Positions 23,605 through 35,841 of a stretch of DNA of 64,000 nucleotides are shown here, in pieces. The notes under the pieces are model-generated. The model had not been told where the DNA came from. It saw only the letters and a list, made by a program, of their open reading frames with translations, and made no database searches. Position 1 is the stretch's first letter. Each line of letters starts with the position of its first letter. Made by a program: the position numbers and the translations under genes. This stretch comes from Owenia fusiformis (Eukaryota > Annelida > Polychaeta > Sabellida > Oweniidae), in the NCBI GenBank assembly GCA_903813345.2, contig CAIIXF020000001.1, positions 48,251,885 through 48,315,884 of the forward strand, given 5' to 3'.

Positions 23605-24131
23605 CATGGGTTTTCAACTAGAAGGGTAGGCAACTTCCCATATTTCATACATAAGCAATGCCTTTGGTTTTTCAAAATTGGAGAATGTACACATTCCAAG
23701 AAAATCGTATTTTGTCCTTTTTATGGATGATTTAAAGAAATAACTGAAAAATAAAAACATGATTATCTTCATACATGTTGATAATTTAATAAAAAATGGA
23801 ATTCATCATAATTATGACAATACAGAAAGTGAACATTCTCCCACAAATTATATTTTTATTGGAATGTGTTCTTGAATAATTACCCACAATGCAATACTCG
23901 AAGGGAACATCTTGATACCGCTTATTGTTATTGGTCTTTTTTGTTTACTCTTACATGAGATTGAATATATTTTATGCTATAATCATTTTGAAAATTGTAT
24001 TTTATTCAAAATAATACTAAAACATATATATTTATCAAATACTTACCATAAAATTGAAGCATGGCATTGCTTATTTTGAAGGTCTCGTGTTATTACACAG
24101 AGTTGCATACCCTTCTAATTGAAAGCCCATG
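23605..24131. mobile_element. CATGGG-family MITE, copy 2, 7-bp target duplication
   Basis: 527 bp, starting CATGGGTTTTCAACTAGAAG and ending TTGAAAGCCCATG, flanked by gtagatt (23598-23604 and 24132-24138). Nearly the same internal sequence as 10852-11390 (ttggagaatgtacacattcc, acccacaatgcaatactc). Same orientation. Confidence 0.88.
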
Positions 24132-25405
24132 GTAGATTTAATATCACTAAACATAGTATTGCTTGTTGAGCATCACACAACATTACAGTTTATCATTTAT
24201 TAAAGAATGCGCAGGGGTCATTTTTTAAATATTTTTTTTTGTATTTGAAGATTTCTTTTTAATAGATGGTGAATAAGTAAAAATATCATCAACTCTCTGA
24301 CACCGAGAACATTTTATTCAATTTCAACTGAAAAATAAGATCAAAATGGACCTACATTCACAGTGGGTGGTATAACTTATTAAACACTGTTTAATTCTTT
24401 TTAAATTTATTGTTTAAGTCTAACAATTTAATTAAGTTAATTATACTAGTTATAATTACTTCATTGACTATTTCTTTTGTTGGGTAACATACAACATAAC
24501 AGATTTTTATTAATTTGAGATTTAAGCAGGGGTTTAATTTATAAAAGCATTAAGTTTTAAAAAAATGATAACAAAATGTGAAAATATGATAAATTATTAG
24601 AGAACTTCATTAAGAAAAAAATTGACCTGACTTTGGAAAGTACAGTAGGTGAAACTTTGCTAAGTTCATATCTTTTATTTTTATTTTTTCTTCGGCTTCA
24701 TTAACTTAACAAGGGGATATCATCAAGTATTAAAATATGATGATATATGATACGATTACATATATTGGATTTATACCTAATTTATGATGACACTTGACAG
24801 ATCCCTTTATCAATACTTCAAGTATTCCATACAATAGAATAATAGAATATAGAATAATTCAGAATTTTTACTTTTCAAATGTTTGGGGAGGGGTAATTTT
24901 CGACACATTTTGTAATTGAGGCAATAAAAAAAAGAAATCTAATCCTACTGCTTTCAATAGTACTGGGGTACAAGGGTACAATGTTATTCAGTGATTTCTA
25001 TGCACTTCCAAAGTGTCAATTAGAAAAAATAATAATAATTTTCCTTTTAAATTTGAGTGAGGGAGTGTCATAGGGGGTGCACCCAACACACCTCCGTCCC
25101 CCATCCAACAACTACAACTATACTCGATGATACATTTCCTCATTTGTGGCTAGAAATTGTTTACATTAGCTGACATTTTGACACAGACATGTGATTACAT
25201 TATTGCTCAATAGTGGTAGATTTAATGAAAGAGGACCTTATTTTTAAAGATTCAATCAAGTTAAATTAAGGTTCTCATTAATATGTTATCTATCATTAAT
25301 CTAAACAATAAGTTATTCTGTCTTTCTGATTACATATTACTTCTTTCAACACTTTGATTGCATGCCAGGGATTAAATCGTAATTTTCTAGATTAACAGCA
25401 TTATT

Positions 25406-25485
25406 AGACTCCAGATGAAACCTGGAGTCTATTGTTTTTGCCTCTTTTCTTATTCTTATTAGACTCCAAATGAAATGTGGAGTCT
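25406..25485. repeat. Two tandem hairpin units
   Basis: agactccagatgaaacctgg agtct (25406-25430) and agactccaaatgaaatgtgg agtct (25461-25485), each an 8-9-bp stem, in a unit of 55 bp that also repeats attgtttttgcct-like sequence. Possibly one end of a transposon; function unknown. Confidence 0.6.
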
Positions 25486-27640
25486 ACTGTTTTTGCCTTT
25501 TTTCTTAATCTTATTATTCTTTTTTATTCTTCTTATTATACTGGTCACGTTTTCTCAATAACTATAAGGTATTCAACAAATACTATTATATGGTCTATTA
25601 AGGTATAGTATCTTGTTGGTGGGAAATGGGGTCAAATTTTTATCTAGGTCAAAGGTCAAGAACAAGGTCAAATCCAGTACTTTGTCACTTTTTTTCAATT
25701 TTCTCAGTCATCCTTCAATATTTTCGATCCATGTTTTTTCATTGTGTTCCTCATAAAAAAACAATACTAATCCTGTTTTACCCATAGAAAGCATAGTAAG
25801 CATTTGAAGATATGAATTAAAATATTCCACACAAACCTCAGAGAAAACACTTCCGGTTTTATATTCAATAATTTTATCAATCAAAAAATATTTTTATGAA
25901 TTTTTTCAATGTATGCTGAAATATGGTATGTATACTTGTGTTGATTATTAAATTACAAAATAGGTAGGGTAAAGAATATGAAAAAGTCGTCCCAGAAGCA
26001 ATATTTTGTTATTTTTATTGCCTAGAATTCCTTTAACACCTATATTATCATAAGTCCAGGTTAAATATGGGAATTATCAAATTTAATAAGTCTTAGAGAA
26101 AAACCTTAAACTTTCCCTCAAACTAAACAGTGCCATATTTTAAATAAGCGTGTCTTCTCTGTATAAAACCCATATTCTATGCCTCCAAATAAATAACCTC
26201 TTTGATTTATATGAGAAGTAAATGTGATCGCACCTTTGTTAGCGAATGTTTCAACAGTGGTGCAAAAACATCATTCAATCATATGTTTAATCACATCAGA
26301 TTAATATGGAAATTATCAAACAAATTTAAAGTCTTAAAAACAATCTCTTGTCTTTGAAAATGATAACCTTATACTTAAACCAAACTCAAAATTTAGAATA
26401 AGCTGTCTGTATAAAACCCATATTTAACCCCCCCCCCCCCCCCCAATAAACATTCTATATGATGTAGAATCAAGGTAATCATGGAAAACTTTATAAAAAG
26501 ATAGCACATACATGTGTAATATATTTCAAATTGATGCTTAACTATCATGCATGGGCATACCCAGCTTTCAATCAGGTGCAATCGCACAAAAAAACAGTTT
26601 TCAGTCAGGGAGGTACGACCGTGGCATAAGCGAGCCAAAAAAATGTTCTAAAGATTTGTTTTGATATTTTACAAAAATTGAAGTAACTTCCTTCAAAATT
26701 GAGTTAGAAACATCAAACAAAAAGCATTTTAAAACTGTTTTCTTCTGTTATCTAATGCCTATATTATTATTTGTTATGGGGTGCGTTTGCACCCATCACC
26801 CCCCCCCCACAAGTGTGTCCGACAAGTGTAAAATAACAGTATAAACTTAATAATTTAAAGGTAATTGAGATCAAATATCCAATATCCAAGCTTGAAGAAC
26901 AAGGGGCGGACTTATACATTGGCAAGGGGAGTGAGGATGTAATCTGGAAAACCATCTTTTTGGCTTAAGCTATGAAATACTTTTGCCCAAATGTTTTCGG
27001 CAATATCAGCAGTTAGGAAAACACTAATCCACCGCTAAAAGCCAATGATTTCTCTTCTACAGGATATAAGTTTTCAGTCGTGTTTATTTGTTTGCCTTAG
27101 GTGTTTAAAATATTTGAAGGTTCAGTGGCGTAGCCAGCATTGGGTGACCAGGGGTTCGATTTTAATGTTATCCACAAATCTCCCCCTTCATCGGTGTACC
27201 TCACATAATTGCATTTCTGTGTTTGTCATACATACAATTTACATCCATCCAAAAGTTTGGCAACTGTAACACAGCAAAATGTAATCGAATTCGAAAAAGT
27301 TAGACTGTTTGATTTTGTACATTGAAATAGTTTTTGGCGAATCTGTTACTGAAAAGACATTCAAATCTGTGAGCAAAATCATACATTTTTATATAACATT
27401 TGTTTAATGAAATCCAAATCAAGGGTTAGCATACATTGAGCTAACTTTTGTTAAGGGCAAATTCTAACATATCTTTAAGGAACATATTTTTTAACGAGCT
27501 ATTTTATTGGGAAATCGTCATTCCTAGTTCATTCAAATATACCTGCAATTCCCACACTTTTAGATGATTTTGAAAAGATTCCAAATCAAAAGATTTTTTA
27601 CTTTGTTACATGTCAGTGTCGACTCCCACCGGGCACTCAC

Positions 27641-27695
27641 CACGCTGGCATATATAAAGAGTTTTATTTGCTGTTTCATTTTGTAATAGAGGAGT
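27641..27695 (-). CDS. Possible upstream exon of the membrane protein
   Basis: A strong donor (GCGTG|GTGAGT) follows a frame ending LQNETANKTLYICQR that would leave the single base needed to complete an Asp codon with exon 1 of the membrane protein. Two N-glycosylation sequons (NET, NKT) would suit an ectodomain next to the first helix. The acceptor is weak (catgag) and an in-frame TAA lies just beyond it, so the model is doubtful. Confidence 0.25.
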
Positions 27696-29637
27696 GTTCA
27701 TAATGACCTCATGAACTTACAGTTAGTTACTGAATACTAGTATATTCAATAGCAAATACTTTTGAAGAATGAAATATTCATTAAATCATGGCGCATAATA
27801 AAAGTCTTAATGGCTGCACGCATACTTTCAATTGGTACTGTCGATAGAAGTGACAGATGACAAATAGTATTGTATTAATGGAATGAAACATGATATCCAC
27901 TATGCTCTGTAGGCTCTAAAATTAAACATTTCTTTTAAACTTTAATGCCTTGCAAAGAACACCTAGTGCTGAAAACGCCTATTTGTTCTTTCTTTGAATT
28001 GAAAACAAAAATAATCTGTATTTAATAACTTTGAAAACATTCCATTTTCTGTCAACATCCGCTGTTTTTATTATTATTATTAATGACCAGAATCATGAAC
28101 GTTTTGAGAAATGAAAACATTTTAGATGAATTTGTGAATTATTATAAACTTTAACTTGTTCTTGAGAAATGAACATTTTATCATTTCATTAAAGAATGCT
28201 GTCAAATCCTTTTTTGGACACACGATTTGAAACTTGTGCAAATGATAGAGATTAGATTCAACCGCAGGCCATCTGTAATTAGGTCTTCAAAGTTTAAAAA
28301 TCTCGATAATCCGTTGGCATTTTGTCAGTGGATCAGTTTATTAGAAAATAAGAAGTGATTATCAGGAATGCAACCACCGATCACAAACCACCAACCATCG
28401 ATCACCAACCCCTAGCCACCGATCGCCAACCACTGACGGAGACCATAACAAGATGTCACCACTTTTTGGTGGTGACATAACAATTAACTTGAACACAAAT
28501 CCTTCTTTTCTCTAATTATTGAAACTTTTAAGTTTAAAACATTTAAGGTTTATTTGGGATGAAAACTAGAAAACGGCTTCTCAACGAGGTAGCAAATCCC
28601 AATAAAGAAATTCATATTCAAAAATCTGTATGTCTCACAATATAATATTTATCATCTACTGTACCCTTGGTTTGCAAATAATCAAAGACAGCCATTGGAG
28701 ATATATCAGAATGTCTAACAATTTAAGCATCTGAGTGACCATTTAACAGTACAAGGCACATATTACAATTCATCCTGAATGCTCAACATTATTCAGTTGA
28801 TTACTTAGACAAGATTTTAGGACAAACCATCCAACCTTAACATTTACCCAGAATCAGTTTGAGATTTTCAAACAAAGAATTTGAAATTGATTAATCAAAT
28901 GGTTTGTCTGGAAACGCAGAGAGACATGACTTTAGAAACAAGATTTTAAAATGAAAATGGCCACCTTAACATTTACCAAGAATGCCCAAAAACTAATTAG
29001 TTCAAGATTTCTTCATATCATACGTAAAATTTGCAATGTACTCTAAAGTGCCTTTCATTAAAATGTAATAAAGCTATACTTCAGAGAGATCTCAAAATTG
29101 ATGAACATTCCTGTTTTCTCAACCCCTTCACACCCTCTGGGGAATGTGCCGAAAAAACATGTAATATATGTTGAACGGATATATTTATAGATAAACAAGT
29201 TTTTCTTTTATGTATGAATATAAAATTTATGAAGACAATACTATTTAATTGCACCATCAACAACACATGCGGTCTGAACATGGGCATTGTTGCTGCAATT
29301 CAGAAAGCTCACTTATAATTTATTTTATAACATCTCACTCGCTGATTTTGGTGACAGTCACTCTATGTCTATGTCAATGTCTATGTCAATAATCTGCAAA
29401 AGGCTAATAAGCCCATATAAAGCAGATATATAATTTAACAGTGATAGAATTTGAATAGAATATAATTTAAAACCTTAACATTTAAAAATAGATCTATGGT
29501 TTACAACTCATTTTACCTGGGGAGACTGTCAGGCTACCGCGTTGACATCACCCCTCTTTACCAGTAGTGCAGGCTTGTTGCTGTGCACTGGGGACCCTTT
29601 ACATTAAAACATAGATCTATATTAAAAACACACCTAT

Positions 29638-31836
29638 TTAATTGCAGTTATTGACATAGGCATAGTATGATGATTTAAAACTACTTAGACTGTCACAGTC
29701 TAAGATGTCACCAGGTAGAGTGTTCCATTTAGCTATTGTCCTAGGGAAATAGCTAAATTTGTATGCATCCGTTCTAGTTGATGGTTGTATGAACTTAGAA
29801 GGATGATACAACCTAGTGTTGGTATTGATCTGTTGGCGGAAGTATGGAGGCACGTCGATGGCTGCTAGGTTCTGCTTTCCTTTGTAGAAAAGGAAAACTC
29901 TAGCAGCCTCTCGACGCTCCTTCAGTGGCTCCCACTGTAGGTCTTGAAGAGCTTTGGTGACGCAGCCTGGTTCCCTTGAGTGACATTTGGTTACAAACCT
30001 GGCTGCTCTTCTCTGTACCTGTTCCAACATATCAATATCTTTTTGTCGGTATGGATCCCATGCCGAGCTGGCATACTCTAAATTAGGCCGGACTAGTGAC
30101 TTATACGCCTGAGCCTTCACTTTTTCAGGGCATTGATGGAGGTTGCGCCTGAGAAATCCAAGCACCTTATTGGCTTTGGATACAATAGTTTGAATATGTG
30201 TAGTCCAGCGTAAGTTATTTGTGATGTCAATTCCTAGGTATGGGATGTGTGTTACCGACTTAAGGTTTTCCCCTAGCATGGTGTAATTGTGCATGATAGG
30301 AGATTTACCTTTGTGAATATTTAGCACATAGCATTTTGATGGATGGAATTTCATTTGCCATGTTGATGCCCAGGAGACCAGTTTATCAAGATTCTCCTGT
30401 AGTGTTAATGCATCTTGCTTGCTTTCGACTGTCATGAATAAAAGGCTGTCGTCGGCAAAAAGCTTAAGACTGGCTGAGGATGATAGGTTATTGCCCATAT
30501 CATTGATATAAACAAGGAAACAAAGTGGTCCAAGAACTGTTCCTTGAGGAACTTCTGATTTTACTGGAGTTTTTGAACTTGATTCACCATCGAGCACTAC
30601 CTGTTGTGATCTTCCCACAAGCCAGGATCTGAACCAGTTCAAGTTATTATTGCGAATTCCATAATAGTCGAGTTTGAGCAAGAGGCGTTCGTGAGCCACC
30701 GTGTCAAACGCTTTGGAAAAGTCTAATACCAACATGTCTGTTTGTTTATTGTTGTCTAGGGCCCGAGCTATATTCTCTATTGTATTGACAAGTTGTGTTT
30801 CGCATGAGTGCTTTGACCTGAATCCATGTTGGAATTTTACTAGAATTTCATAGAGGTCAAAGTGGGCCATAACATGATGGAATATAATATGTTCCATTAT
30901 TTTACATGGAACTGACGTCAGAGATACAGGCCTGTAATTCACAGCCTCATCTCTTCGTCCCTTTTTGTAGATAGCAGTAACATTGGCATGTTTCCAGTCC
31001 ATAGGCACTAAGCCTTCATCGATAGACTGTTGAAAAATTATTTGAAGGAATGGTGATATGCTGTCACTGCATTCCTTCAGGACCCTAGTCAGAATAAGAT
31101 CAGGTCCAGTGGCTTTTGATGGATTTAGGCCAGTTAGTAATTTGTGAATTCCTTTTGTCGAAATTTTGATATTTGGCATTTCAGGAATTTGACTAGGTAC
31201 CATTGTCGGTAGAGTGGCATCCTCATCTGTGAATACAGAATTGTATTGGTCATTGAGGATGTTTGCTTTCTGGGCGGCGTCTGTTATTTCGTCGCCATCT
31301 TTGTTACGCAGCACACTGATACCTGATGCATCTTTGCGTTTAGACTTTATGTAGCTCCAGAAGCGTTTGGTAATGCCTTTGTGCTGAACATTCTCATTTA
31401 TGATTTCGCTTTCATCAATGTCAAGCAGATCGTTGATGTAGCGCTGATGTTCTTTACGAATTTCACTATGGATTAATTTCCGTAGTGATTTGTATTTATG
31501 CCAATGATGAGGTTCATTTGAACGTTTGGCAACATTATATCGTCTTTGTTTCTGTCGGATCATTCTCAGTATCCTGGTGGTAATCCAGGGTACTTTGAAT
31601 TTCCCACTTAGAGTTTTACTTGGAATATGCTCATTGATTGACGATATTAATGTAGATTTGAAGGAGGACCAGTTGTCTTCAACTGATCTACTTTCACAGT
31701 TCTCTTTGAATTCGCTGAACTTAGATCGTAGAGTCTCTTTAAGTCCAGTCCATTCTGCCCGCTTGTATATGTGGACCTTACGAGGCTTCTTTTTCTGAAT
31801 TTTCATTTTTAGGTTTATATCACATATGATGATCAC
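29638..31836 (-). CDS. LINE polyprotein, reverse transcriptase part
   Basis: About 730 residues open in the next frame. There is no real start codon (the frame opens with GTG right after a TGA), so this is the continuation of the upstream frame after a net one-base shift near 31830. A basic linker (KMKIQKKKPRKVHIYKRA) leads to the reverse-transcriptase domain at about 240-540, with DFSKAFD at 372-378, PQGTVLGPL, and the catalytic FADD at 460-463. A CR1-like thumb and C-terminal region follow (NLEYASSAWDPY; RRAARFV), ending at YVNNCN. Function: target-primed reverse transcription of its own RNA. No internal stops. Confidence 0.9.
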   Translation of the reverse strand: MIIICDINLKMKIQKKKPRKVHIYKRAEWTGLKETLRSKFSEFKENCESRSVEDNWSSFKSTLISSINEHIPSKTLSGKFKVPWITTRILRMIRQKQRRYNVAKRSNEPHHWHKYKSLRKLIHSEIRKEHQRYINDLLDIDESEIINENVQHKGITKRFWSYIKSKRKDASGISVLRNKDGDEITDAAQKANILNDQYNSVFTDEDATLPTMVPSQIPEMPNIKISTKGIHKLLTGLNPSKATGPDLILTRVLKECSDSISPFLQIIFQQSIDEGLVPMDWKHANVTAIYKKGRRDEAVNYRPVSLTSVPCKIMEHIIFHHVMAHFDLYEILVKFQHGFRSKHSCETQLVNTIENIARALDNNKQTDMLVLDFSKAFDTVAHERLLLKLDYYGIRNNNLNWFRSWLVGRSQQVVLDGESSSKTPVKSEVPQGTVLGPLCFLVYINDMGNNLSSSASLKLFADDSLLFMTVESKQDALTLQENLDKLVSWASTWQMKFHPSKCYVLNIHKGKSPIMHNYTMLGENLKSVTHIPYLGIDITNNLRWTTHIQTIVSKANKVLGFLRRNLHQCPEKVKAQAYKSLVRPNLEYASSAWDPYRQKDIDMLEQVQRRAARFVTKCHSREPGCVTKALQDLQWEPLKERREAARVFLFYKGKQNLAAIDVPPYFRQQINTNTRLYHPSKFIQPSTRTDAYKFSYFPRTIAKWNTLPGDILDCDSLSSFKSSYYAYVNNCN

Positions 31837-33028
31837 TCATGCCCGGAACCACCGAGATTCTTTCTGCGAGGTTTGGGCATGTAGTGAATACTAAGTCAAG
31901 GATGTTATTTTGTCTAGTTGGTTCCTTGACTAGTTTGGTTAGGCCATGATCATCAGTTATTGTAATCATCTTCTCATTAAGATCATTAGAATATTGAGAA
32001 TTAGGCCTTATAGTTCCATTCTCCCAATCGATGTCTGGTAAGTTGAAGTCACCACATAGGAAGATGTTTTTCATATGTGTATTACCATTAGCATAAAGTT
32101 TATCGAGGGATGTTTGGAGCGAGTCCAAAGCACCAGTATCGTTGTTTGGTTGACGATAGAAGGATCCAAACAGTATGTCCCCATTTGATAGAGATGCTTT
32201 GGACCATATGATTTCGCAATCAGCTGTCGCTTCATATTCGACTGATATGAAGTCACTTTTGACTGCAATAAGGACACCGCCAGCACCTTTCTTTCGGTCT
32301 TTCCTGTATGGAGGTGGGCTAAGGTAGTCTTGACCGAATATCCATTTGCTGTCGATGGTGTTGTCCAGGTGAGTCTCACAGCCTATGATGACATCTGGCT
32401 TGTGAGTTTCAATTAGTTGTTGAAGGTGTAGTTGCTTCTCATGACTAATTAGACTGCGGAAGTTGATAGACATGAGGCGAACCTGGTTTCGCCTCTTTCG
32501 TGCAGTCGGCCTCGGTGGTTCTGATTCGGTAGAATCAGATGATGATGACGAATTGTCAAGATCAGAGAGAGCGCTGAAGGAGTTTGTTACCGAGGAATGA
32601 GAAAGAGTGGAGTCATTGAAGAAGCTGTTGGAAAAATTAGGTAGGGCACATCCAGGACAGATCCAGGTGAAACTACCCGCGTCAAGAAAAACATTGTACT
32701 CAGCAGGGGAAACATTGCCACATTTGATGTGTACCCATGTGCCGCATTCATCGCATTCAAGGGCGCGATAATTCTTGGCAACTGCTTTGTGGCACATACC
32801 GCAGGGAAATTTAACAGGACCTGGGTTTGGGTGGATGTCACCACTAAGAATAAGACATAGGAAGAGCAGTGGTGTGGAAGATTTCTTGTGAAGGATTCCA
32901 CGAGAGCCAACAATCTTATGGAAACGTCGCAGTTGCATCAACTGTGTGTATGACTCTGTTGAAGGTAAGTGGTTTCCATGATCACAGAAAAATGACTGGA
33001 CTGCGAAAACAAAGCAGAGAAGGAGCAA
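31820..33028 (-). CDS. LINE polyprotein, N-terminal part: 2A-like motif, PHD finger, endonuclease
   Basis: 402 residues. A hydrophobic N-terminus (MLLLCFVFAV) and a second hydrophobic run lead into GDIHPNPGP (63-71), which resembles 2A ribosome-skipping peptides (canonical core D-V/I-E-x-NPGP; here His replaces Glu). C76 to C127 form a PHD finger (C-x2-C...CDEC...H-x2-C...C-x2-C), a module several CR1-group LINEs carry. A Ser/acidic linker precedes the AP endonuclease domain (from about 183): SINFRSL, catalytic-type E218 in GCETH, GDFN at 326-329, and SDHH at 398-401. The frame stops just after SDHHM because of a frameshift; in the intact parent the endonuclease would continue directly into the reverse-transcriptase frame. 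Confidence 0.88.
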   Translation of the reverse strand: MLLLCFVFAVQSFFCDHGNHLPSTESYTQLMQLRRFHKIVGSRGILHKKSSTPLLFLCLILSGDIHPNPGPVKFPCGMCHKAVAKNYRALECDECGTWVHIKCGNVSPAEYNVFLDAGSFTWICPGCALPNFSNSFFNDSTLSHSSVTNSFSALSDLDNSSSSSDSTESEPPRPTARKRRNQVRLMSINFRSLISHEKQLHLQQLIETHKPDVIIGCETHLDNTIDSKWIFGQDYLSPPPYRKDRKKGAGGVLIAVKSDFISVEYEATADCEIIWSKASLSNGDILFGSFYRQPNNDTGALDSLQTSLDKLYANGNTHMKNIFLCGDFNLPDIDWENGTIRPNSQYSNDLNEKMITITDDHGLTKLVKEPTRQNNILDLVFTTCPNLAERISVVPGMSDHHM

Positions 33029-33055
33029 TCCTCACGCGTCCTCACGCGTTTTAAA

Positions 33056-34009
33056 ATGATATGTTGAACTTATTAGGAAAAATACTTTACAGTTGAAACT
33101 CCGCTGGGTTTATCAGAAAAATTCTACTTTTCTCATCTGAAATGCTGGAGGGGGGTTGAAATTATTGTAATCCATTTAAAATAACAAAGTTTGCCCATGT
33201 ACTGATGAATGATAATGATATCATATTTGGCTTACCGAGATCTGTATTATAAAAGGAAGGATTACAATAGAGATATTGTTTTACGGATATAAGTATCTGG
33301 TGTCTGCAAATATCTTAGTATATTTTGGGATTATTCAGGGATGTCAATATTATTGTTCAATCAAACTAAGTCAATTTTCTTCTATTATAAGAAGTACCAG
33401 AATGGAAACATGTCTTTTGGAAATGCATCTATTGTTTATTTAGTTTTTGACCGCAGATCCCGTTGTCATCATTATCAAACAAAATAGTTGAATATTTCCT
33501 CATTTGGTTTGGTAAGGTGTAGGCTAACTCACGACATAATTAACATTACAACTATTGTGTCTGCATATAACAATAATTCCATGGTTACTGTGCTAATTAA
33601 TGAACATTTCATTTATTTAATGAACATCAATTCAACCTAATATGGTCATTAGTATGCGATGGTATTGAGAATATATACAGCTTGATTGCCTGCAGATACT
33701 AGGTGTTCTATATCAGAACAATTAGACATGTAATTCAACATATTAATAATATTATAACTACCAAGATTTCAAACAGCACTTTCCCAGAACTTCTCAGAAT
33801 GAATGAACTTCTAAGTAAGTTGACTGAATGCAAGTCACGTCACCCTAGACACAGTACCATTCATAAACTCTTTATGTTTCACGCAAAACAACTATTGAAC
33901 ATTTTAGTTTTAAATAAATATATAGTTCCACAGTGAGTCATAATGAAATAAATATTCTATTAGTTCGACAGTAAGCCATACCCATAGTCGATTCAAGTTA
34001 TAAATTATG
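33056..34009. other. Gene-free AT-rich stretch
   Basis: No bounded repeat or convincing exon seen. The frame at 33703-33936 has no known domain. Confidence 0.5.
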
Positions 34010-34471
34010 TTTATGTTTTGCAACTTTTCAACAAGGCATTTACATAACCAAATGTCGCCACCTAGTTGCTCACAATATTATTAGTTCAATCTTAAGTCAA
34101 AGAATTTCTGAAAACTCTGTAAATGATTTTGAAAATAAAATTGGTCAATTTGAAGCAAGTTGGGAGGTCACTGAAGGTGAAATCTCAAATCTAAAGTCAG
34201 ATTTGAACATCTAAGAACTTGTAGATGATTTTGTCAGATTTGAACTTTTGAGAACTTGTAGATGATTTTGTCAGATTTGAACTTTTGAGAACTTGTAGAT
34301 GATTTTGAAATGAAATTGGTCAATTTGAAGCAAGTTGAATACAAAGCATTAACATGACAAAATGTCACCACCTAGTTGCTCACAATATTATTAGTTCAAT
34401 CTTAAGTCAGATTTGAATGTCTTTAAACTTGTTGATGATTTTGAAAAGATGAACTAGTCAATTTGAAGCAA

Positions 34472-35841
34472 CCGACAATATTAGCTCAAAATGTTACTTA
34501 TTTGCTGACGACACTTCTATTTATCAATCCTTCAAAGAGCATGATCTAAATAATAAGATGGCTCTACTGCAGACTGACCTTAATAATATTTATGAGTGGT
34601 CACAAAAATGGAGATTGCAATTTAAGGCCAGCAAAAGTACAGAACTAACTTTTTTTGACCAACGAAAATCAGAGTTACAAACTCCACCAATGTTACTTGG
34701 TGGTGATATAATTCCTAAAGTCAATGAACATAAGCACCTTGGCTTTACTTTTGACCAAAATTTGTCGTTTGAACCGCACATTATTCAGGCCTCAAACAAA
34801 ATTGACAAGCTACTTAACCACTTGAAAAGTTTATCAAAAAAACTCAGTGGAAAACATCTTCAACTCATGTTTAATTCTTACATTTTGCCACATTTTGACT
34901 ATTATGATATACTCTATGGCTGTGCAAACTCCTTGACTCTAAAATGCCTGGATAAATTATATTATAAAGCTGCTGTGATTTGCTCAGGTGTCATCCACGG
35001 ATCATCCACCATCAAAACACTCCATACTTTAAATTGGCCATCACTCGAAATCCGTAGGAAATTACATAGGATGTTCCTAGTTTTTAAAGTTAATAAGGGG
35101 AATGCTCCGAATTATGTTAGCTCTATTTTTGCAAAGTTTAAAAGAGCACCTATAAGAGATCTAAGATAAACCTTACCATATCACATCCCCGCGAAAAGAT
35201 CATCAATCCAAAATAGATCATGTGTTTTTTCTTGTTTAGAAGAGTGGAACTCACTTGAGCCAACTTTAAGAGAGTGCATTAACATAGATTCCTTTAAGAG
35301 GGCATTGACAAAGAGTTTGATGAGCACAAACATAACTTTGGCATCTGATATCAATGTCAGTAGATCACTTGAAATCTATTTAAACAGAATAAGAGTGGAT
35401 TTTATATTTAAAGCTCATTTACATGCACATAACTTTGTAAATATTCTTTCGCCAGATTGTGCTTGTGGCCACACAAATGAAAACACAATTCATGTGTTTT
35501 TCTCCTGTCCCATTCGACAGAATTATTTTATTACTTTTGAACAACAACTCTGTGATCTAAATATTGGATACAGAAATTTATGTAAGAACAGGCAGGAAAA
35601 ACTAAACATTGATATTTTGAAGTTGAGTGCAGTGTTTATCAGGAACTGTGTTGAGGGACCCCAGGCAGTCTAGTGACCTATTATGCTTAATAGTATCATT
35701 ACTATCAGATCATTTGCAGACCTAGTTTTGTGAATCATCATCCTAAAAGTGGCTTATAATGTACCTTACAAAGCCGCTAATGTATTTGTGTTTATTGTAA
35801 TAATTTGAAATAAAGAAATACAATATAAAAAAAATATAAAA
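34472..35841 (+). mobile_element. 5'-truncated LINE with 12-bp target duplication
   Basis: Flanked by AATTTGAAGCAA at 34460-34471 and 35842-35853. Joining the flanks restores the host repeat unit (tttgaagcaagttgaaaaaa). Starts within the reverse-transcriptase domain and ends with aaataaagaaata and an A-rich tail. Confidence 0.9.
34474..35673 (+). pseudogene. LINE reverse transcriptase, C-terminal half with one stop
   Basis: Open from 34474 in a single frame with the catalytic FADD at 34501-34512, then the thumb (WRLQFKASKSTELTFF; HKHLGFTFDQNLSFEPHI), and a C-terminal Cys/His motif CACGHTNENTIHVFFSC near 35459-35509. One TAA (35167-35169) interrupts it, most simply a CAA-to-TAA change, since the reading continues in the same frame to the natural stop at 35673. 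Dead on arrival because of 5' truncation. Same family as 49470-53117 (shared NILSPDCACGH / NIDSPACNCGH). Clade not assigned. Confidence 0.85.

Larger units (their letters stand above)
24132..29355. other. Long stretch without recognisable genes
   Basis: AT-rich. Contains tandem hairpins (25406-25485), poly-C tracts near 26430 and 26805, a possible upstream exon of the membrane protein (27641), and the hairpin right end of a family-C Helentron (about 28463-28485, atgtcaccac...gtggtgacataa) after short cacc-gatc repeats. The frame at 29081-29287 is unremarkable. Confidence 0.5.
29356..33055 (-). mobile_element. CR1/Jockey-group LINE, nearly full length
   Basis: Non-LTR retrotransposon on the minus strand. 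The 5' end lies near two copies of cctcacgcgt (33031-33050). It carries a reading frame for 2A-like motif, PHD finger and AP-type endonuclease, then, one frameshift later, reverse transcriptase. The 3' UTR runs to a short repeat of attgacatagac (about 29356-29393), a plausible terminal repeat like those of CR1 elements. All catalytic motifs are present, so the copy is young. The exact 3' end and target duplication are uncertain. Confidence 0.85.

Noticed and set aside
31820-31836. Programmed ribosomal frameshift between endonuclease and reverse transcriptase
   Set aside because: No slippery heptamer or downstream structure seen; a random indel is simpler. Intact sister copies would settle it.
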